Assembly (NCBI GenBank): GCA_900554215.1
Contig: USGG01000028.1
Span: forward strand, 1-23,234
Source: an uncultured Megasphaera sp.
Lineage (GTDB): Bacteria; Bacillota; Negativicutes; Veillonellales; Megasphaeraceae
Direction: 5' to 3'
Length of the DNA stretch: 23,234 bases
Numbering within the stretch: the stretch's first letter is position 1; each line of letters opens with the position of its first letter. The position numbers and the translations under genes were made by a program. Positions 14,935 to 22,948 of this stretch are shown piece after piece. The notes under the pieces are model-generated. The model had not been told where the DNA came from and ran no database searches. It saw only the letters and a program-made list of their open reading frames with translations.

Positions 14935-16063
14935 GGTCGTTATTTCCGGCTATTACGGATTTGCCAACGCCGGCGACGAGGCCATGCTGTCGGCTATTAT
15001 CGGTTCCCTGCGGGACATCATGCCCCACGTGGAGATCACGGTCATTACGGGCAACTGCCAGATGACCCGGAAACATCACAACGTACATACAGTTCACCGC
15101 ATGAACTTTTTAGCTATCGCAGCGGCTATTCGCCGCTGTGATATTCTTATTAGCGGCGGCGGCAGCCTGCTCCAGGACGTGACCAGCACGCGCAGCCTCT
15201 ACTACTATCTGCTGGTTATGCGTATCGCCTTGTTTTTCCATAAGCCCGTCATGCTCTATGCCCAGGGCATAGGCCCCGTGCGGGGCGAGAAGGCCCGGCA
15301 GGCCGTGCGGCAGGTGCTGCAGAAGGTGACGGTCATCGGCGTCCGCGACAGCGAGTCGAAGCGGGAGCTGGAGGCGTTGGGCGTGACGGTTCCGCCGGTT
15401 CACGTCACAGCCGACGCCGTCCTTTCCATGCATCCTGTCGATAAAAAAATCGGCTTTTACTTGCTGAAAAAAGCCGGCGTTACAGGCATCCGGACCCGCG
15501 TCGGCATCGCCGTCCGTGACTGGCAGGGGATGACGGGGTACAAAGAAGAAATTGCCAAGGCCGCCGACGAGCTGCAGCGCCGTCTGGATGCCCGCATCAT
15601 CTTCATTCCCATGCAGTATCCCGCCGACGTCAAGGCCGGCGAGGATATTGCCGCCATGATGGAAACGGAAGCCGTCGTCCTGCGGGAAGGCTATAATACG
15701 GTGGAATTCATGTCCCTCATCGGCTGCATGGACGCCGTCATTGCCAACCGCCTGCACGCCCTGGTGTTTGCATCCCTCATGGAGGTACCCGTGACGGCTA
15801 TTTCCTACGACCCGAAGATAGACAGCTTTATCCAGCTCATCGGAGAAGAGCTCTGCGGCACCGTCGAGACGGTCGCCGCTGAGGATCTCGTCGCCGACGT
15901 GACGAAGAAGCTGGCTGCCGGAGGCATTGCGCCGGACGTGAAGGCGCGGCTCAATCACCTGCGCCGCCAGTCGCTGCGCAACGCTTATTTGGCCCTGCGG
16001 ATTATCGAAGGAAAAGACAGCCTGCGGGCCCGGCTGAAGAGCAGAAATACGGACGGCCGTTAG
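14927..16063 (+). CDS. csaB: Polysaccharide pyruvyl transferase CsaB
   Basis: CsaB transfers pyruvate from phosphoenolpyruvate to a cell-wall glycan, forming a ketal that S-layer homology (SLH) domains bind. The 378-residue product shows the family's N-terminal GYYGFANAGDEAML (8-21), ISGGGSLLQD (75-84), YAQGIGPVRG (111-120) and, in the C-terminal half, NRLHALVFASL, all typical of the glycosyltransferase-B-like fold. GTG 14927 was chosen because it follows a GGGTGA site by six bases and overlaps the DUF5693 stop. In Negativicutes SLH-bearing outer-membrane proteins tie the outer membrane to the cell wall, so CsaB could shape that anchor; the glycan substrate is unknown. It ends in TAG. Confidence 0.9.
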   Translation: MSKVVISGYYGFANAGDEAMLSAIIGSLRDIMPHVEITVITGNCQMTRKHHNVHTVHRMNFLAIAAAIRRCDILISGGGSLLQDVTSTRSLYYYLLVMRIALFFHKPVMLYAQGIGPVRGEKARQAVRQVLQKVTVIGVRDSESKRELEALGVTVPPVHVTADAVLSMHPVDKKIGFYLLKKAGVTGIRTRVGIAVRDWQGMTGYKEEIAKAADELQRRLDARIIFIPMQYPADVKAGEDIAAMMETEAVVLREGYNTVEFMSLIGCMDAVIANRLHALVFASLMEVPVTAISYDPKIDSFIQLIGEELCGTVETVAAEDLVADVTKKLAAGGIAPDVKARLNHLRRQSLRNAYLALRIIEGKDSLRARLKSRNTDGR

Positions 16064-16101
16064 GGCCGCAGTTTGCACAGATACTTGGAAAGAGGTTTCC
16101 C

Positions 16102-16788
16102 ATGATTGATTTCAAAGACGTATCAAAAGTATATGAAAATGGTTCCGTAGCCTTGAGCCATGTGTCGCTGCACATCGGCAAGGGCGAATTTGTATTTGTC
16201 GTCGGCGCCAGCGGCGCCGGCAAATCGACGTTTATTAAGATGCTATCCCATGAAGAACTGCCCAGCCAGGGCTCGGTCTTCGTCGACGGGATAGAAGTCA
16301 ATAAGCTGCCTAAGAGCCGCGTGCCTTATCTGCGGCGCAAAATGGGGATCGTCTTCCAGGATTTCCGCCTCCTGCCCAATAAGACGGCTGCGGAAAACGT
16401 GGCCTTCGCCATGGAAGTCATCGAATCGCCTCGGAAGGTCATTAAAGAGCGGGTGCGGACGGTTCTCGACCTGGTCGGTCTGCTGAGCAAGGCCGATGAC
16501 CTGCCTCAGAATCTGAGCGGCGGCGAACAGCAGCGCGTAGCTATCGCACGGGCGATCGTAAACCGCCCTCTGCTGCTCATTGCCGACGAACCGACGGGCA
16601 ACTTGGACCCGGATACATCCAAGGATATTATGGAAACATTTAAGAAAATCAACCACATGGGTACGACGGTCCTCATGGTTACCCATGATAAGCAGATGGT
16701 CGATTTGATGAACAAGCGGGTTATCGAAATCGTCGACGGCAAAATAGCCCGGGACGAACAGAAAGGGGGATACGGCGATGAAGATTAG
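16102..16788 (+). CDS. ftsE: Cell division ATP-binding protein FtsE
   Basis: FtsE is the cytoplasmic ATPase of the FtsEX complex, which couples the division ring to cell-wall hydrolysis rather than moving a solute. The 228-residue product is a complete ABC domain: Walker A GASGAGKST (35-43), Q-loop Q86 in VFQDFRLLPN, signature LSGGEQQR (138-145), Walker B LLLIADEP (157-164) and the H-loop VTHD. The N-terminus MIDFKDVSKVYENG is usual for FtsE. AAAGAGGT lies upstream of the ATG. It starts 38 bases after csaB and overlaps ftsX by 11 bases, the standard ftsEX arrangement. Confidence 0.96.
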   Translation: MIDFKDVSKVYENGSVALSHVSLHIGKGEFVFVVGASGAGKSTFIKMLSHEELPSQGSVFVDGIEVNKLPKSRVPYLRRKMGIVFQDFRLLPNKTAAENVAFAMEVIESPRKVIKERVRTVLDLVGLLSKADDLPQNLSGGEQQRVAIARAIVNRPLLLIADEPTGNLDPDTSKDIMETFKKINHMGTTVLMVTHDKQMVDLMNKRVIEIVDGKIARDEQKGGYGDED

Positions 16789-17665
16789 AACGATGCGGTA
16801 CTTCGTATCCGAAGCGGTCAAGTCCTTTTGGCGCAACAGCTTCATGTCCATCGCGTCCATTGCGACGGTCGCCTTGTCCTTTTTCATCTTAGGCGTATTT
16901 ACGATTATCGTTGCCAATTTGGATCACTTTGCAGAAAATCTGGAGAGCCAGGTGCAGATCAGCATCTATTTAAAGGACGATTTGACGACGGACCAGGTCA
17001 TGAGCGTCGGCCGCCGGCTGAAAGCCCTGCCTGACGTCAAGGAAATCAGCTTTACCAATAAAGATCAAGCCATGGAAAAGCTGAAGGAACGGATGAAGGA
17101 CCAGCCGGGCATCCTGAACGCCCTAGAGGGGAAGAACCCCCTGCCCAGCTCGTACGAGCTGACCTTTACCAATCCGGAAGCCGTTAAAAAGACGGCAGCC
17201 GTCGTCGCCGAATATCCGGAAGTCGAAAGCTCCCATTACGGCCAGGAAATCATTGAGCAGCTGTTTCAGATTACGGCCGTCGTCCGCTGGGGCGGCATCG
17301 CCTTGATTATCCTGCTGACTTTTGCGACGCTGTTCATCATTTCCAATACGATTCGCCTGACCGTATTTGCCCGCCGTAAGGAAATCGGCATCATGAAATA
17401 CGTCGGCGCGACGAACTGGTTTATCCGCTGGCCCTTCCTCCTGGAAGGCCTGTTCCTGGGCTTCATCGGCGGCGTCATCGCCGACCTGGCCCTGCTCCAG
17501 TTTTATGAATTCATTACGGTGACGATCCACCGTTCCCTGGCGTTCCTGCCTATGGTCGGCATGTACCCCTTCATGTATCAAATGGGGGGCGTCCTCCTGC
17601 TCATCAGCATGGTCATCGGGGCTATCGGCAGTACGATTTCGTTGAAGCGGTATATGAAGGTGTAA
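16778..17665 (+). CDS. ftsX: Cell division permease-like protein FtsX
   Basis: FtsX is the membrane half of FtsEX. The 295-residue product shows one helix near residues 22-44, an extracytoplasmic domain of about 120 residues that normally contacts the hydrolase partner, and three C-terminal helices (about 170-195, 220-245 and 265-290), giving the usual four. The motif FARRKEIGIMKYVGAT between helices 2 and 3 is the conserved FtsX/MacB coupling segment. The ATG has a GGGGG site eight bases upstream inside ftsE. The hydrolase gene follows after three bases, which points to the M23 protein as the partner that FtsX controls. Confidence 0.95.
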   Translation: MKIRTMRYFVSEAVKSFWRNSFMSIASIATVALSFFILGVFTIIVANLDHFAENLESQVQISIYLKDDLTTDQVMSVGRRLKALPDVKEISFTNKDQAMEKLKERMKDQPGILNALEGKNPLPSSYELTFTNPEAVKKTAAVVAEYPEVESSHYGQEIIEQLFQITAVVRWGGIALIILLTFATLFIISNTIRLTVFARRKEIGIMKYVGATNWFIRWPFLLEGLFLGFIGGVIADLALLQFYEFITVTIHRSLAFLPMVGMYPFMYQMGGVLLLISMVIGAIGSTISLKRYMKV

Positions 17666-17668
17666 GGT

Positions 17669-18865
17669 ATGGTTACGTTTACGAAACAGAAAAAATACGT
17701 AGCTGCCATGGTCATATCGGCCTTGCTGAGCCCGTGCTTCGCGTCCTTCGCCGAAGACGAGGACTTGCAGAACCAGCTGGCCGACGTGCAGCAGCAGATG
17801 GCGGAACAGGAACAAAAGAAGAATGAAGCCGAAGCGGTCATCGGCAGTGTCTTTGAAAAGCTGCGGGTCATCCAGGAAAACCTCGACGCCGCCGAAGCGG
17901 CATACAAGTCGATTTCCGACCAGCTGGCCCAGACGGAAGCCAAAATCAGGGATACGGAAGCCCGGCTGGCGGCCGAACAGGCCAAGCTCGACAAGCGCCT
18001 CGACGTGTTCAGCGTCCGCATCCGCGACATTTATATGCACGGCCAGCTTAATTATCTCGACGTCATTCTGGGAGCCAAGGACTTCAATGACTTTGCCAAC
18101 CGTGTCGAACTGCTGCGCCGGGTCATCGCCGCCGACATGGAGCTGATTTCGTCTATTCGGGAACAGCGTGACATCATTCATCAGGCCCGGCAGGAACTGG
18201 AAGCGGAACGGCAGCATCAGGTACAGCTGAAGGCCGAAGCGGAACAGAAGAAGGCTGAAATCGAAGAACATAAGAAGGAACAGCAGGCTATTCTGTATCA
18301 GGCTGAAAACGACAAGGCCACGGCAGAAGCGGCGTACCGCGAATTGGAAGCGTCTTCGGCAGCTATCGGCGAAATGCTCCGCCAGCGCGCGGCCGAACGG
18401 GCCGCCGCAGCTGCGGCGGCAGCGGCAGCCCAGCAGTCGTCGGGCGGAGGCGGATACACGAGCTATCAGCCTGTCAGCGGGTCGGGCGCTATGATGTGGC
18501 CGGTCAACGGCGTCATTACGTCTCAGTACGGCTACCGCGTCCATCCCATTTTCGGCTCGACCATTTATCACAGCGGCATGGATATCGGCGTCGATTACGG
18601 TACGCCTGTTGCGGCGGCCGACAGCGGCTACGTCGTGGAAGCCGGCTGGATCAGCGGCTACGGATACGCTGTCATCATCGACCACGGCAACGGCTTGTCG
18701 ACCTTGTACGGTCACAACGAGTCCCTGGCCGTATCGGCCGGCCAGTCTGTCTCGAAAGGGCAGACCATCGCCTATGCCGGCTCGACGGGCAACTCGACGG
18801 GGCCCCACGTCCACTTTGAAGTGCGTTCCAATGGGGACCCTGTAGACCCCATGGCCTACTTATAA
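17669..18865 (+). CDS. Murein hydrolase with coiled coils and M23 (LytM) domain, EnvC-like
   Basis: The 398-residue protein has a signal peptide (about 1-28, ending near SFA), a long coiled coil (about 30-255) rich in Glu, Gln, Ala and Lys, an Ala-rich and Gly-rich linker, and a C-terminal M23 peptidase domain (about 275-398). The layout is that of EnvC and of FtsEX-linked hydrolases. The zinc ligands are all present: His and Asp in HSGMD, and the last pair in GPHVHFE, plus the YGH histidine. EnvC of Escherichia coli has lost these and only activates amidases, so this protein may cut peptidoglycan cross-bridges itself. It lies three bases behind ftsX and its start has GAAGGTG seven bases upstream. 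Function is inferred from domains and context. Confidence 0.9.
   Translation: MVTFTKQKKYVAAMVISALLSPCFASFAEDEDLQNQLADVQQQMAEQEQKKNEAEAVIGSVFEKLRVIQENLDAAEAAYKSISDQLAQTEAKIRDTEARLAAEQAKLDKRLDVFSVRIRDIYMHGQLNYLDVILGAKDFNDFANRVELLRRVIAADMELISSIREQRDIIHQARQELEAERQHQVQLKAEAEQKKAEIEEHKKEQQAILYQAENDKATAEAAYRELEASSAAIGEMLRQRAAERAAAAAAAAAAQQSSGGGGYTSYQPVSGSGAMMWPVNGVITSQYGYRVHPIFGSTIYHSGMDIGVDYGTPVAAADSGYVVEAGWISGYGYAVIIDHGNGLSTLYGHNESLAVSAGQSVSKGQTIAYAGSTGNSTGPHVHFEVRSNGDPVDPMAYL
18401..18420. repeat. Perfect 20-bp GC palindrome in the Ala linker of the M23 protein
   Basis: Bases 18401-18420 equal their own reverse complement, with AGCT at the centre. They lie inside the codons for the polyalanine linker between coiled coil and peptidase. 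Repeated GCN codons readily give such a palindrome, so a function is not required. Confidence 0.7.
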
Positions 18866-18877
18866 GGCGGCGTTGTG

Positions 18878-20032
18878 ATGAAAGAGTCTATAAAGCGTTT
18901 TTTTCAGGAAGCAAAGCCCTTTTTCCAGTGGATTACGACGGTCGTCGCCTCGGTCCTGCTTTTGCTGGCCGCCTTGTCGTACGAACTGACGGGCGATTAT
19001 ATGGGAATTTTTAAATTCTTCCGCACCATTGCCGTCGTAGAGGACCATTATGCCGGCGACATCGACAAGAAGGCTCTGCTTGACGGGGCCATGAAGGGGG
19101 TCGTAGACACTCTGGGCGACAAGCATTCGACGTATTTGACCGGCGACGAATTCAAGATGTTTACGGAGCAGATGACGGGCTCCTATGCCGGCATCGGCGT
19201 GTACATCAGTAAGGCCGACGAAGGCGTGTTCATTGCCGGCGTCATCGACGGCAGTCCGGCCAGCGAGGCGGGACTGCAGCGGGGCGACGTCATCATGGCT
19301 ATCGACGGCCAGCCGACGGCGGGGATGGAGCTGGAAGACGTATCCCTGTCCATCCGCGGCCCGGAAAATACGTCCGTCGTCCTGACGATTCGCCGCGACG
19401 GCGCCGACAGGGACATGACCTTGATACGCCGCAATATCCACATGCAGACGGCGGCAGGCGAGATGATCGAAGGGACGGATATCGGCTACATCCGCATCGC
19501 CTTGTTCAGCGAGGACACGGGGCGGGAATTTACCGAAGCCTATCAGTCACTGCGGGCTCAGGGCATGAAAAAGATGATCCTCGACCTGCGCAATAATCCC
19601 GGCGGGCTGGTCGACCAGGCGACGCTGGTGGCCAGCAACTTTGTGCCGAAGAACAGCGTCGTCGTGTCCTATACGAGCAGCGACGGCCAGGAAGAGCAGT
19701 TCGTCGCCGACGGGACGGACGAGGTCATTCCCCTCGTTGTTCTGGTCAATGAAAATTCAGCCAGCGCGTCGGAAATCGTCGCCGGCGACGTGCAGGACCT
19801 GCAGCTGGGACCCGTCGTCGGCGTCCGTACCTTCGGCAAGGGAACCGTTCAGGGCGTCTATCCCGTTACGAAGGACGACGCCGTAAAGGTTACTGTAGCC
19901 AAGTATCGGACGACGAAGGGGCGGGAAGTCGAAGGCAAGGGCATCGAGCCCGACGTCGTCGTGCCCCTGCAGCCGAACGATCCCGTCGACTATCAGCTGG
20001 AAAAAGCGCTGGAACTATTGCAGAAGCCGTAA
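18878..20032 (+). CDS. S41 family C-terminal processing peptidase (CtpA-like)
   Basis: This is a serine protease of the CtpA/CtpB/Prc family, which trims envelope proteins outside the cytoplasm. The 384-residue product has a membrane anchor near residues 18-38, a PDZ domain (about 100-170) that selects C-termini, and the S41 core. The catalytic Ser is S296 in NSASASEI and the Lys is K321 in FGKGTVQ, 25 residues apart as in Escherichia coli Prc. The motif ILDLRNNPGG is conserved. ATG 18878 was chosen because AAGGCGG lies seven bases upstream; the in-frame GTG at 18875 is less well spaced. It ends the operon, 12 bases after the M23 gene. In other bacteria similar proteases control cell-wall hydrolases, so the neighbour is a possible substrate. 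Confidence 0.92.
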   Translation: MKESIKRFFQEAKPFFQWITTVVASVLLLLAALSYELTGDYMGIFKFFRTIAVVEDHYAGDIDKKALLDGAMKGVVDTLGDKHSTYLTGDEFKMFTEQMTGSYAGIGVYISKADEGVFIAGVIDGSPASEAGLQRGDVIMAIDGQPTAGMELEDVSLSIRGPENTSVVLTIRRDGADRDMTLIRRNIHMQTAAGEMIEGTDIGYIRIALFSEDTGREFTEAYQSLRAQGMKKMILDLRNNPGGLVDQATLVASNFVPKNSVVVSYTSSDGQEEQFVADGTDEVIPLVVLVNENSASASEIVAGDVQDLQLGPVVGVRTFGKGTVQGVYPVTKDDAVKVTVAKYRTTKGREVEGKGIEPDVVVPLQPNDPVDYQLEKALELLQKP

Positions 20033-20060
20033 ACGAATTGAATTTCTTGCGCAAAATGAC

Positions 20061-20089
20061 TTTACAGACGAGCCGTTTTGCTTTAAAAT
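20061..20089 (+). promoter_or_regulatory. Promoter for obgE operon
   Basis: TTTACA (20061-20066) and TAAAAT (20084-20089) with a 17-base spacer form a good sigma-A promoter just after the S41 peptidase stop. Transcription should start near 20096, leaving a leader of about 118 bases before obgE. No convincing terminator separates the upstream operon. Confidence 0.7.
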
Positions 20090-20130
20090 TTGAACAGTAC
20101 CGTTTTAAGTGTATATAGCAGGACAGATAG

Positions 20131-20169
20131 ACAGGAGACATGGTATATGTATGCTGTGTCTCTTTCTGT
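20131..20169 (+). promoter_or_regulatory. Hairpin in the obgE leader
   Basis: ACAGGAGACA (20131-20140) pairs with TGTCTC (20157-20162) and, after a three-base bulge, CTGT (20166-20169), a 10-bp stem. An AGGAG and an ATG at 20140 for a 21-codon frame ending at 20205 fall in it. The U-rich bulge and following bases are only partly terminator-like. A control role is possible but unproven. Confidence 0.35.
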
Positions 20170-20213
20170 ATATGGCGTCCTTTTCAAACATTTCGTATTC
20201 AATGAGGTGAATT

Positions 20214-21485
20214 ATGTTTATCGATAGAGCCAGAATTTTTGTGCAGTCCGGAAAAGGCGGCGACGGCATGAGCAGCTTCCGCCGCGAAAAATTTGTCCCC
20301 AAGGGCGGTCCTGACGGCGGCGACGGCGGTCACGGCGGCAACGTCGTCCTCGTAGCCGACCGCAACGTCAACACCCTCGTCGACTTCCGCTTCCGCCGCC
20401 TGTTCAAGGCCAAGCCCGGCGGCAAGGGCCAGGGGGCGAACTGCTACGGCCGCAACGCCGAAGACCTGCTCATTACGGTTCCCTTGGGAACGATCGTAAA
20501 AGACGAAGAATCGGGCCAGATCATTGCCGACCTGAGCCATGACGGCCAGCAGGCTGTCGTAGCCAAAGGCGGCCGCGGCGGCCGGGGCAACTGGCATTTC
20601 CGTTCCAGTTCCAACCGCACGCCGACCTTTGCCGAACGAGGTGAACCGGGAGAAGAGCGGTGGCTCCGCCTGGAACTGAAGGTATTGGCCGACATCGGCC
20701 TGTTGGGTTATCCCAGCGTCGGCAAGTCGAGCATCCTGCGCAAGGTATCGGCAGCCCAGCCGGAAGTGGCAGCCTATCACTTTACGACGCTCAACCCCAT
20801 TCTCGGCGTCGTCGACCTGAGCGATCACCGCAGCTTTGTCATGGCCGACATTCCCGGTCTCATTGAAGGAGCCAGCGAAGGCGTAGGCCTGGGCCACGAT
20901 TTCCTCCGCCACATCGAGCGGACGAAGATACTGGTTCACGTCCTCGACGTGTCGGGCATGGAAGGCCGCGACCCCATCGAGGATTATGAAAAGATCAACG
21001 AAGAGCTGCGCAAATACAGCGAAAAGCTGTCGCGGAAAAAGCAGATCATCGCGGCGAATAAAATCGACATGCTCGGCGATTCGGACAATCTGGAACGGCT
21101 GAAAGCGTATATGGACGAACGGGGACAGGAAGTATGCCCCATCTGCGCCATGACCGGCGAAGGGCTGGAAGTCCTCCTCGAACGGCTGTGGGATCTTCTG
21201 GAAACGTATGTCGAAGAGCCGGAGGAAATCGCCGAGGAAGTCGTCTACAAGGCTCAGGATAAGCCGGACTTCGAAGTCAAGCGGGCCGACGACGGAGCCT
21301 TCGTCATTACAGGGCCCCGTATTGAAAACCTCGTAGCCATGACGAACTTCGACGACGACCAGTCCCTGCGCCGTTTCCAGCGCATCTGGCGCTACATGGA
21401 GCTGGATAAGCTGCTGAAGGAAAAGGGCATTCACGATGGAAATACTGTCCGCATCTGCGAAATGGAATTTGAATATCACGAATAA
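20214..21485 (+). CDS. obgE: GTPase ObgE (CgtA)
   Basis: ObgE is an essential GTPase that binds 50S subunits late in assembly and links growth to nutrient state. All three domains are seen: the glycine-rich Obg fold (1-158, with KGGPDGGDGGHGGNVVL and AKGGRGGRGNWHF), the G domain with GYPSVGKSS (165-173), DIPG (212-215) and NKID (282-285), and the C-terminal OCT domain (about 345-423, with VTGPRIENL-like VITGPRIENLVAMTNF). The 423-residue length is usual for Firmicutes. The ATG is preceded by GAGGTGA three bases upstream, a good full-length match. It heads a set with yhbY, proB and proA, an order common in Firmicutes. Confidence 0.98.
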   Translation: MFIDRARIFVQSGKGGDGMSSFRREKFVPKGGPDGGDGGHGGNVVLVADRNVNTLVDFRFRRLFKAKPGGKGQGANCYGRNAEDLLITVPLGTIVKDEESGQIIADLSHDGQQAVVAKGGRGGRGNWHFRSSSNRTPTFAERGEPGEERWLRLELKVLADIGLLGYPSVGKSSILRKVSAAQPEVAAYHFTTLNPILGVVDLSDHRSFVMADIPGLIEGASEGVGLGHDFLRHIERTKILVHVLDVSGMEGRDPIEDYEKINEELRKYSEKLSRKKQIIAANKIDMLGDSDNLERLKAYMDERGQEVCPICAMTGEGLEVLLERLWDLLETYVEEPEEIAEEVVYKAQDKPDFEVKRADDGAFVITGPRIENLVAMTNFDDDQSLRRFQRIWRYMELDKLLKEKGIHDGNTVRICEMEFEYHE

Positions 21486-21499
21486 AAGGAGCAAAGAGA

Positions 21500-21793
21500 G
21501 TGAACAATAAAGATAAGAAGAAATTAAAAGCTATGGCCAGTCTCATGCCGTCGGTCGTGCAGATCGGCAAGGAAGGACTGAGCGACGCCGTCATCGACAG
21601 CGCCAGAGCGGCCATTACGGCGCGGGAGCTCATCAAAGCCCACGTCCTGAACAACGCCAATCTGGACACGCGGGAAACGATGGAAGACCTGGCCGATATG
21701 CTGGGCGCCGAGCTGGTGCAGGTCATCGGCCACTACGGCGTATTGTTCAAGAAAAAAGACGAAAAATCGCACTTCGATTTTATTACGATGTAA
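21500..21793 (+). CDS. yhbY: Ribosome assembly RNA-binding protein YhbY
   Basis: YhbY is a small CRM-domain (CRS1/YhbY) RNA-binding protein associated with pre-50S ribosomal particles. The 97-residue product matches the family in full, with SLMPSVVQIGKEGLSDAV at the start, the HVLNN segment and the final VIGHYGVLFKK strand. GTG 21500 was chosen because AAGGAG (21487-21492) lies seven bases upstream. It follows obgE after 14 bases, so two ribosome-assembly factors are made together. Confidence 0.95.
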   Translation: MNNKDKKKLKAMASLMPSVVQIGKEGLSDAVIDSARAAITARELIKAHVLNNANLDTRETMEDLADMLGAELVQVIGHYGVLFKKKDEKSHFDFITM

Positions 21794-21805
21794 GGTTGGG
21801 ATAAC

Positions 21806-22936
21806 ATGGCCGGTAACCGGGAATTGCTGCAAAAGAAAAATCGCATTGTCGTCAAGGTAGGGTCGAGCACCCTGACCCATGAGACAGGGAAGCTCAACTA
21901 CCACCGCATCGAGCGGCTGGCAATGGAAATCGCCGATTTGGCAAATCAGGGGAAGGAAATGGTCCTCGTGTCGTCAGGCGCCGTCAGCGCCGGCATGGGG
22001 CCGCTGGGGCTGTCGGCGCGGCCCAAGACGATCCGCGAAAAGCAGGCCGTCGCCGCCGTCGGACAGGGCGTCCTCATGCACACCTATGAAAAGATGTTCC
22101 GTGAATACGGGCAGAACGTCGGTCAGGTACTGCTGACGCGCATGGATGCCCAGGACCGTAAGAAATTTATGAATTCTCGCAATACCTTGCTGACGATGCT
22201 GCAGATGGGCGTCATCCCCATCATCAACGAAAACGATGTTGTAGCTATCGACGAGTTTAAAATCGGCGACAACGACACCTTGTCGGCTATGGTCAGCAAT
22301 TTCATTGAAGCGGACTTGCTCATCATCCTCTCCGACGTAGACGGCCTGTATACGGCCAATCCGCAGACCCATCCCGAGGCTCGCATCATTCCCGTCGTGA
22401 CGGAGGTGGACAAGCACGTCTACGACATTGCCGGCGGAGCCGGCTCGTCTATCGGCACAGGCGGAATGTACACGAAGATACAGGCCGCGTCCATTGCCAC
22501 CTCGTCAGGCGTTGACATGGTCATCGCTTCGGGCAGTGAAGACGGCGTCCTGCGCCGCATTTGCCAGGGCGAGGACGTCGGCACCTGGTTTACGGCCAAG
22601 GATTCGAACCTGCATACGAAAAAGCGCTGGCTCCTCTCGGGAAGCAAAGCCCAAGGCAGCCTTATTGTAGACGGCGGCTGCCGCAACGCCCTCGTCGAAC
22701 ACGGCTCCAGCCTGCTGCCCGTAGGCATCGCTGCTGTAGAAGGAGAGTTTCACGAAGGAGATATTGTCAACGTCATGTACGAAGGCCTCGTTATTGCCAA
22801 GGGTATCGTCAACTACAACAGCGAAAGCGTCGAAGCCATTAAGCGTCATAAGACCGACGACATCGAAGGGATTCTCGGCCACGAAGGCGTATATGAAGAA
22901 GTTATTCACCGCGACAACCTCGTCGTCATGCAGTGA
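21806..22936 (+). CDS. proB: Glutamate 5-kinase with PUA domain
   Basis: ProB phosphorylates glutamate to gamma-glutamyl phosphate, the first and proline-inhibited step of proline synthesis. The 376-residue product has an amino acid kinase domain with VVKVGSSTLT near the N-terminus, SSGAVSAGMGPLG, INENDVV and LSDVDGLYTANP, and a C-terminal PUA domain from about residue 280 (RWLLSGSKAQGSLIVDGGC), as in the long bacterial form. The ATG lies 12 bases after yhbY with AAGGTTGGG upstream. It is the only gene here that ends in TGA. proA follows after 12 bases for the second step. Confidence 0.97.
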   Translation: MAGNRELLQKKNRIVVKVGSSTLTHETGKLNYHRIERLAMEIADLANQGKEMVLVSSGAVSAGMGPLGLSARPKTIREKQAVAAVGQGVLMHTYEKMFREYGQNVGQVLLTRMDAQDRKKFMNSRNTLLTMLQMGVIPIINENDVVAIDEFKIGDNDTLSAMVSNFIEADLLIILSDVDGLYTANPQTHPEARIIPVVTEVDKHVYDIAGGAGSSIGTGGMYTKIQAASIATSSGVDMVIASGSEDGVLRRICQGEDVGTWFTAKDSNLHTKKRWLLSGSKAQGSLIVDGGCRNALVEHGSSLLPVGIAAVEGEFHEGDIVNVMYEGLVIAKGIVNYNSESVEAIKRHKTDDIEGILGHEGVYEEVIHRDNLVVMQ

Positions 22937-22948
22937 GGAGGGATTGCT

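Noticed and set aside
17123..18814. A 563-codon open frame on the - strand opposite ftsX and the M23 gene
   Set aside because: It is antisense to two well-identified genes, resembles no known protein, and is explained by G/C bias at third positions that removes stop codons in the opposite frame.
20199..21494. A 431-codon - strand frame opposite obgE
   Set aside because: It covers obgE almost exactly in the antisense direction and shows no recognisable domain.
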